From the NCBI GenBank assembly GCA_035610835.1, contig CM069455.1, forward strand, positions 34,987,596 through 35,051,595: a stretch of 64,000 bases of DNA, given 5' to 3'. The DNA comes from Ophiura sarsii (lineage: Eukaryota; Echinodermata; Ophiuroidea; Amphilepidida; Ophiuridae). This document shows, in pieces, positions 57,572-64,000 of the stretch; positions within the stretch are counted from its first letter, which is position 1, and the number at the start of each line of letters is the position of its first letter. The translations under genes were made by a program, and so were the position numbers. Below the pieces are notes generated by a model. It was given only the letters and a program-made list of their open reading frames with translations, did no database searches and was not told where the DNA came from.

Positions 57572-57999
57572 TTAAAGGCATATTTATGTGAGCTTTTCCA
57601 GAGAGCGCCCTCTATTCATGATTTTTTTTTAGAAAGTAGATTTACTTGCAGATTTACATTTCTGATCATAAATAGTACAATACATTCCAAGTTACAGAGC
57701 GATCCGATCCCTAGTTACCTCAAAATCCTGGTTTTAGAGTGAATTTAGAATGAAAATATAAACCGTCGTGTTATCCCGACTGTTTATTTTCACTCTAAAA
57801 CCATGATTTTGAAGTAATTTTAATTACATACATACCAAGTTACAGGGCGATACGATTCTTAAAATAATCGTATCGCCCTGTAACTTGGAATGTATGTACG
57901 ATTTATGATCAGAAATTTAAATCTGCAAGAAAATCTGCTCTCAATTTTTTTTTCGTTGTTGAGGGCGTTCCCTGGAAAGATCACATAATATACCTTTAA
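57572..57999. mobile_element. Foldback element with TTAAAGG ends and nested hairpins
   Basis: TTAAAGGCATATTTATGTGA and, inverted, TCACATAATATACCTTTAA at the ends, then GCGCCCTC/GAGGGCG and ATTTATGATCAGAAAT-type pairs. Inside are two further hairpins: a pair of CTCAAAATCCTGGTTTTAGA and CTCTAAAACCATGATTTTGA (about 57,720-57,815), and a tight GGGCGATACGATT stem (about 57,847-57,880). It is non-coding. Confidence 0.82.
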
Positions 58000-58467
58000 A
58001 TTTAAACTTGAGGGTTAGTGAGATGTTTATAAACATGCCAAAAGCAGATCACTTGTGGACTAATAATTAGTTCACAACCTTCAATATGGGATTTGTAATG
58101 TCTGTATACCTGTCAGGTGATTTATATGTCTAGACTGTATAATAAGGTTCTCTATGTTTTGATTTTGTCATAAAAAAAAATCGTTAATATTGTTTTATCT
58201 ACTCACCGATAGTTATAGAGCAATATATCTCAGAGACAAACCAATGGTATAATATTACTACACAAACGCGGGTGTATTTATACTACAAAGTATAATATAT
58301 TATGATAATACCCTGCACTATTCATCCATTGTATTGTGATACTAATAAACGCTATGCACCGCTTGGCAATTAAGAGGAATTAATTGTATTTTATAATTAG
58401 CTGAAGTAGCCGACGCAAGATGTCCCAAGATGATTTATATGAGCCGTATCCACGTTAAAAAGTCTAG

Positions 58468-58720
58468 TTAACACTGTTCACGCGGCAGCCGTCTGCAGAC
58501 GACAGTTCCAACATTTCAAAATACGAGGCCGTATGTTTCAAAAAAGTCAACATTTATATTGAATTTCATCACCATCTTTGGCAGAACCATGAACAATCCA
58601 TTGCAATAAGTACAAGCATGCCTAGTATTGGGTCAGTAATCCTTGAGATAAAGTTGAGAACAGTTTCTGAAAAATCTGTTTCGAAAATGGTTAATTTAAT
58701 AGTCGTGTGGAAAGTGGAAA
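58468..58720 (+). mobile_element. TTAA-flanked MITE, family A, with an empty-site partner
   Basis: TTAA then CACTGTTCACGCGGC at 58,468; GTCGTGTGGAAAGTG then GAAA at the right. The surrounding DNA is a diverged duplicate of 53,740 onward, where the same spot reads TCTAATTAAGATAATT with a single TTAA (53,830-53,833) and no element. Filled: TAGTTAA, element, GAAAGATAATG. This supports insertion into TTAA with four-base duplication. Confidence 0.88.
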
Positions 58721-59601
58721 GATAATGGGTTGTGATTATGATATCTATCATGTCTATAGATATAATCAACAAACACTTGAGAACTTGTGTACTTTATGTA
58801 GGACAGTTCAGAATAACACAGGAAATGACCGTCAAAGTGAAGACATTTGTGGATAAGGTTCATCTCGCTACGGGATGTACTGGATGCATATAACCGTGTG
58901 TTTTATGCAATATGATCTTCTCCCTTTTACCGTTATTGTCTAATTGAATAGGAACTGTAGAGTCCAAATCGATCTGTATGCCCTATTTACGATCCTCCCT
59001 CTTCGGTTTTCCCAACGGTGTCTATAGTCGCGATGTCTAGAAAACAGTAAGGGAAATATCTCATCGTTATATGAGGCGAATAATATAGACATTGAATTGT
59101 GCAATGTAGTTACTTGCCTAGAAGAAGATAATGTTACAACCAGGGCCACCGAAAGCCGACCATGGACCCATGAATAGTAAAGTAAAATAAGGCTGTGCAT
59201 CGGGCAATATTCTTTACCATTGGCACTGAATTGGTATTTAAAACGTAACTAATATTGGCTTTCTTTCCATTTTAAAGAGCTTCGCGTCTTTTTTTGTGAT
59301 GGATATGCATGCAAAGCGCATAAATGATATAGCGAGGTATAAATAGGTACGACATTAAAGTAATGTTTTGCTTACTTTGCTTAACACGGGTCTCATGACC
59401 TGACTTGGGAATGTTACGCCCTTTCACACACTTCATACAAATCTGTGGCGTTGGTTAAATTGAAGTTATTTATAATTCGTCAAATAAAGTATGTTAGGAT
59501 AAGATGAACACAGTCCTTGAATGTGCATTATTAGCTTTATGCATCATTTTTATACAGTTAAGAATGTTTAAAGCAATTATCATTGGTTCTCTGAGAAATC
59601 G

Positions 59602-59645
59602 GGACCTTTATATGAGACAACTTTTAAGTTGTCTCATATAAAGGT
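59602..59645. repeat. Perfect 44-bp hairpin
   Basis: GACCTTTATATGAGACAACTT followed at once by its exact inverse, AAGTTGTCTCATATAAAGGTC, with a loop of at most two bases. It lies in the right copy of the third duplication. No terminator context applies, as no gene is near. Confidence 0.9.
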
Positions 59646-59659
59646 CATTAAAATGGACC

Positions 59660-60150
59660 TACGGCACATAATCTCCTGGCCACAGTTCGACATACGTGGG
59701 CGCACTTCGATCAGTCTGCGCACGCATGCTTGAACTCACAAAATACTGCCAACCAACAACACCAAAGCATCCGATTGGTCAAATTTAAACTGAAGCCTTT
59801 TTAACGATCGTCACGCTGCGCCGTATCCACCAACGCAGTGCTCCCGCTGCGCCGTAACCACCGACGCAGTGGGGCGTGATGGTGCGTGGAAAAGCTCATG
59901 AGTTTTTCAGTTCTCACGTTTGAGCACCAACCAATCAGAGCCTTGAGGTCGAGATGACGTAGTGCGCACAACAGAGAACCCAGGTACCGTTTTTGGGTGA
60001 GGTTGAGCAGGCGTACTTTACGCGAGCTCAACCTCATGTGACGTGGGTCCATACGACGAGCATTCATTAGCGTTACCACCCTCGCGCAGAGCGTGGTAAC
60101 TATAGTGTTATTACATAACGCGCACTTCTGCAGCGCGTCTAACTACACGG
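59660..60150. other. GC- and CpG-rich stretch with short tandem units
   Basis: Much richer in CpG than its surroundings. Holds a two-fold repeat of GCTGCGCCGTAWCCACC then ACGCAGTG (about 59,814-59,876) and CCAATCAG (about 59,931). The minus-strand frame 59,801-60,079 (92 codons, Arg- and Leu-rich) is compositional. It could be a CpG-rich mobile fragment or an isolated regulatory segment. I see no TATA-plus-exon arrangement to support a promoter. Confidence 0.45.
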
Positions 60151-60322
60151 GATTGGATGGAATGTTTGTGGGTTATTCGATACTAACAGGGTAAAAGTTG
60201 ACAAATGTGAGCAACTAAAGGTATAAATTTGATTAAATATATGTCCAAAGTATCTTTAAAGTACGAGCATAAAGGTATTGTTTTTAGACAATTATCAACA
60301 ATATTTACTTGTATAAAAAAGT

Positions 60323-60625
60323 ATACATTTTCGTTAGCAAATTTCAAGTAGGAAACTTACTTGTTTCCATATGGGTTTCCACAACTGATCTGTTGTCTTC
60401 CTCATTTTCTGAATGGCGACAAGGGGTTTACCAACACAGTCATATTGATGACGAAGTGATGCAGAGGGCGTCCATCATTAACTTCCGATGACGCCATCAA
60501 CAAACAGTCTAGAAACACTAGCTCTGGATCAAACACAATCCACTGAGAAAGACAACAGATTAGTTGTCGAAACCCGTATGGAAACAAGTTATTTTCCTAA
60601 ATGGAATTTTCTAACGAAAATGTAT
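60323..60625. mobile_element. Inverted repeat with hammerhead-reminiscent arms
   Basis: ATACATTTTCGTTAG (left) is mirrored by CTAACGAAAATGTAT (right), and further in GTTTCCATATGGGTTTC by GAAACCCGTATGGAAAC and CTGATCTGTTGTCTTCCTCA by the inverse of TGAGAAAGACAACAGATTAG. Each arm therefore has a stem-loop (GACAAC/GTTGTC) between a TGAGGAA/TGAGAAA word and GAAACC. The arms are separated by about 140 bases. The frames on both strands are by-products of symmetry. Confidence 0.7.
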
Positions 60626-61096
60626 TCAATGTTCTTCTGAATTCCTGATGAAACTATTCCATAAACAACATTAACTATTATTATTTTTGCGTATACCAAC
60701 CTCCGCCAAACTAATACTACCGCCCGCATTTATGTCAGCCAATAACACAGGTACGGTCTAAAAACAATACCTTTATTCTCTAATTTAAGTTCACTTTAGT
60801 AAGAATTATGAATCCGTATCCTATCTATATTTGTTCCTGTCTGTATGCGGCTCTATGGGATTTGCTTAAACTTACGTCAGACTTACCGTAGAATCATGAC
60901 AATAATTGCTAGTTCATATTGGTAATCTAGAATGGTCAAGTCTTGTCACGCCTACAGGTCTCAATTCACCTCATTACAATTCCAAGTGGGTAAGTAGAGA
61001 GCCTTATACACGGTCAGGATCCCCTATTGAATTAGAAAAGGCGAGTAATAAGTCCTTAACCCTGTCATCCATAGTAAGTATTAGATAAAGGACGAA

Positions 61097-61216
61097 TAGT
61101 AGACCATCAGCAATAATAATGGGCGCCCGGCAAGCCTCTTTTGCAGGCGAGGCCGCAGGCCCGAGCCTGCAAAAGTGGCGCGCCGGCGCCCATTATTATT
61201 GCTGATGGTCTGCTAT
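61097..61216. mobile_element. 120-bp GC-rich palindrome
   Basis: TAGACCATCAGCAATAATAA, TGGGCGCC (left) is mirrored perfectly by GGCGCCCA, TTATTATTGCTGATGGTCT (right). The centre (GCCTCTTTTGCAGGC and GCCTGCAAAAGTGGC) pairs as well. It is a near-complete hairpin with sharply different base composition from its surroundings. A foldback transposon is the likely origin. Confidence 0.88.
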
Positions 61217-61476
61217 GAGTGTTTTATCTTTCATACATGTTGATACACCGTAACCATGGTAACGGTACAACTAAATAAAGATGATAATTTGTAAGTTATA
61301 TAATCAAAATTGTACAATTGATCTAGTAATAACATGAAGGTGTCTGTTATACTAATTTTGACATCGCTAAACTTTGCAAGAGACTATATAATGTTGGCCT
61401 GGTGATTAGTACCCATGACGTAATATACAACCTCCTTGAAGTTAGCAAACCATGAAATACTATAGGTGGTACACAC

Positions 61477-61817
61477 ATGGATTTAACTGATTTAAAAATT
61501 GATATAAACGAATTTAGCATAATCTTTAGTCGTATTGATCCGACCATTGTATTTTGGAGTCAGTTAGATGTAACAGGTGGTATCAATTTTGAGCTCTATT
61601 TACAATCTCGATTACCAAAGCAATGCTCATGCTGCTCAAGTCAAGAAGCCTATTGCATGTCAATGACAGTTTTAAATACTGTAAGATTTGTGTACAAAAC
61701 ATCACCGATAACAAGGAATTATACGCACGTTGTACAGTATGTTTGGATATACTTGGAAAATGCCTTTATATAGGCCTACATGCGATTGTTGACAAGAAAC
61801 TACAGAACGTGAGTTGA
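61477..61817 (+). CDS. Weak coding candidate with paired Cys motifs, two frames
   Basis: Frame 61,477-61,773 begins MDLTDLKIDINEFSII and contains QCSCCSSQ. An overlapping frame (61,623-61,817) contains FKYCKICVQN, then CTVCLDILG, that is two C-x2-C pairs 17 residues apart, as in small zinc-binding folds. The two would have to be joined by a frameshift or splice to make one Cys-rich protein. No domain is identifiable and there are no neighbouring exons. It could be a decayed exon or chance. Confidence 0.15.
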
Positions 61818-62149
61818 TCTATGATTTTGTATCATACTATTATATTATTATGTTATACCATGGCAGATAATACATGATGATTTGTAAGGCCCTCTATATC
61901 AAATTTCAATGCGAATAATTTCAGAATCAAGTTCAGCTGCGTATAGATTAACACGAAAAAGAAAATGCCAACAGTCACGCCCTTTCCCACTTCCACACAC
62001 CCCAACACACTTGCCTCCCTCCCCGACGCAGTCAGCTCATGCCCTGTACCCCCTTTTCAACCCCAAATCATCGACCATTTGAACTAATTTACATACATTT
62101 AACTTACATTTTCAGACTTTTTGCATTTTGTGCGCGAACCAACAAATGT

Positions 62150-63690
62150 TCTCTTCCCCCCCCCCCCCCCCCCGAAAAGAAATTAATTGTTCTGATGCGG
62201 ACACCACCTCTTTTTTATACTAGTTGCTTTTCGATTCCCCAAATCCGACGTCTTGAAATTTTGTGCCCCCCCCCCCCCCAATTTATTTATTTTCTTTGGT
62301 CAAAACTTGAAGAAGAAAAAAATCAGTATTTTTGGTGAAATTTGATACAAAAAACTGGATTATCCGACTCATTTTCTTTCCAAAAATGTATACTAAATAC
62401 ATCATATTACTAGTTAAAAAGTTGCAGTGCTTGATAAATGTCTTGTTGTGAGGTTGACAAGAATTATTTTTTTGAATTTTGTGAACGCTGTAATTATTAA
62501 ACTATTAATCAAATTAATCAAATGCATATAAAAGTACACATTTTTGGAAGGGATTTGGGTCAGAGAATCCATTTTTGGCGTCAATTTTGACCAAAATTGT
62601 TTTTTTGGGTTGAGAAAATCACAAAAATACACTTTTGTGACCACATTTATATGGGACAAGCTAACCGTCACTAACAACATTATTTTTGAGTAATGCCCAA
62701 AATTGCTTGATTATACTATTAAGACACTAATATAGTGCCAATTTGACCAAAAATTGCCAACATGTGATTTTTCCCCCCCCCCCCCTTTTTTTCTCACCTT
62801 CTGGCCTTTTTTATTATCTGCTCATGGAAATTTGTAATGGGATTTGTTGAATTTATCGAGTGCTGTAATTTTTGAACTATTAATCAAATTCATATCCATT
62901 TTTGGAAAGAATTTGGGTCAGAGAATCAATTGTTGGCATCAATTTTGACCAAAAATGTTGCTTTTGTTGAGGAAATCACCAACAATATTTGTTTTGACCA
63001 AATTCATTTGGGGCAAGCTAACAAAATTATTTTTGAATAAAAAATGCCCAAAATTGCTTGATCATACTATTGAGACACTAAAATGGGATTTTTTTTTAAC
63101 CTCCAAAATTACATTTTGGGTCAAACAAAATATGCTGAAATTGTACCAAATTCATCGTAAGACATGTTCTCTGGAACATTTTTTAGTTGTTACATTAAAA
63201 AGTGTTTATTTTTTTAAAACTTTTGACCCAAGAAATGTGATTTTGGAGGTTTAAAAAAATCACAATTTTGGCATTTTTTGGGGCAAAGGCTGCACTTTTT
63301 ATTTTTTTAAGGTTTTATTGTTTTTCTTACCATTGAGTTGGGCGAGTCATCTTTTTTTTGAAAAATCAGCAGTGGGTCATCTTTCTTTTCTTCCTGGTTG
63401 GTGGGCAAAGTTGTTTTTTCTCCTTGATAGTGGGCAAAGTTCTTTTTTTAAACTTCCATGCCCCCCCCCCCCCCCTTCCCCACCTCTCCCCTGAGTATCG
63501 AATGGTGCGTCCCTAAGACACTTTTTTACATGCAAAGGTTTAGTTTTGAAATGATTTAAAAATGTAAAAATCAGCATTTTAGTACCAAAAGGATTATCTG
63601 ACTCATTTCATTTCCAAAAATGTATTTTCATTTATTAAATATCACATTATAGCGCTTGATAAATTTCATATTAAAAGGGTTAACACTATC
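62150..63690. repeat. Cluster of poly-C tracts and foldback-family arms
   Basis: Poly-C runs at about 62,158-62,174, 62,266-62,279, 62,774-62,785 and 63,462-63,476. Between them several copies of arm sequence from the 54,446-55,091 family recur: TTCCAAAAATGTATAC, GGGTCAGAGAATC, CATCAATTTTGACCAAAA and CAAGCTAACAAAATTATTTT, in both orientations. The word ATGGTGCGTCCCTAA at about 63,502 links it to the 45,031 element. It reads as nested, partly inverted fragments. The frames here are compositional. Confidence 0.75.
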
Positions 63691-64000
63691 CTTTCAGTAT
63701 TAAAATACTAATATTTGATTGTGCCTTCAGGTGTGCATTATAACACATTCATTGAAGATTAAGCCTATACTTCACGATCAGGAATTCATCCACAATTGAA
63801 AAACTATTGATCGTGTTACTTTTGCTAGGCCTACTTAAATCGGTTAATGTGATGTTTACTCGGAAGTGTTAATCCGATAGGTGATGCTACTTTTCGTAGG
63901 TAATCCACTTTTCTTTTCATTGTTTCTATTGTCTTTTTTGTTGTTCATCTGCTCAATATTTTTGGAAGAGGTTACTATAGGACAGACGACGTTATGTGAG
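63691..64000. other. Unassigned DNA at the window edge
   Basis: AT-rich sequence with a TAGGCCTA-like word near 63,829. I see no repeat ends or coding frame. Confidence 0.4.

Larger units (their letters stand above)
58365..61065 (+). repeat. Third segmental duplication, right copy
   Basis: Diverged copy of 53,740-55,635, expanded by a TTAA MITE (58,468-58,720), a GC-rich stretch (59,660-60,150) and an inverted repeat (60,323-60,625). These blocks have no counterpart in the left copy. The hAT-like word CAGGGCC(G/A)CCGA is at about 54,270 and 59,134 in the two copies. Confidence 0.88.

Noticed and set aside
60402..60587. C terminus of a retroelement protein (minus-strand frame)
   Set aside because: The frame spans both arms of an inverted repeat. 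I cannot identify a reverse transcriptase or endonuclease motif.

Overview
The window is AT-rich, eukaryotic, non-coding DNA. It contains no gene I can call with confidence: every open frame is short, none resembles a protein family I recognise, and most lie inside repeats. There are no bacterial gene clusters, no rRNA and no intact tRNA. The content suggests an invertebrate animal genome, probably a marine deuterostome such as an echinoderm or hemichordate. It is dense with short inverted-repeat (foldback/MITE-like) elements, has an 'AAGCGCTATATAAA' retroposon tail, hAT-like and mariner-like ends, long homopolymer C or G tracts, and recurrent TAGGCCTA-type words. The phylum is an inference; I cannot place the species.

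Layout. Bases 1-24,300 are dominated by a segmental duplication. Unit 1 (1 to about 6,700, tail to 7,850) recurs as unit 2 (about 11,845-19,264), and its right part recurs a third time (about 20,165-22,260). Unit 2 carries insertions absent from unit 1, so the two copies give natural filled and empty sites (14,181-14,332 and 17,268-17,828). The spacer (7,850-11,845) holds several MITEs. From 19,285 to 24,310 a roughly 0.5 kb sequence occurs three times (plus a partial copy), with one weak exon-like frame. Bases 24,310-28,230 are mostly unique sequence.

Bases 28,290-39,790 are a second duplication: a tandem array of about 205-bp monomers leads into unit A (to 35,268), followed directly by unit B (35,269-39,790). 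The copies differ by large replaced blocks. One, in unit B, is an 818-bp foldback element built of CCAATATTGG dyads with a U2-snRNA-like segment between its arms. Bases 39,790-53,700 hold scattered foldback elements, a tRNA-like retroposon fragment, hAT-like and mariner-like elements and nested insertions. Bases 53,740-61,070 are a third, more diverged duplication (53,740-55,635 versus 58,365-61,065). Here a TTAA-flanked MITE in one copy can be compared with its empty site in the other. The last 2 kb is a pile-up of poly-C tracts and arms of another TTAA-flanked foldback family.

The window therefore reads as intergenic or deep intronic DNA shaped by segmental duplication and non-autonomous DNA transposons. 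The useful biology is transposon structure, target-site preference and relative timing. Similarity statements are by eye; no alignment or database search was run.
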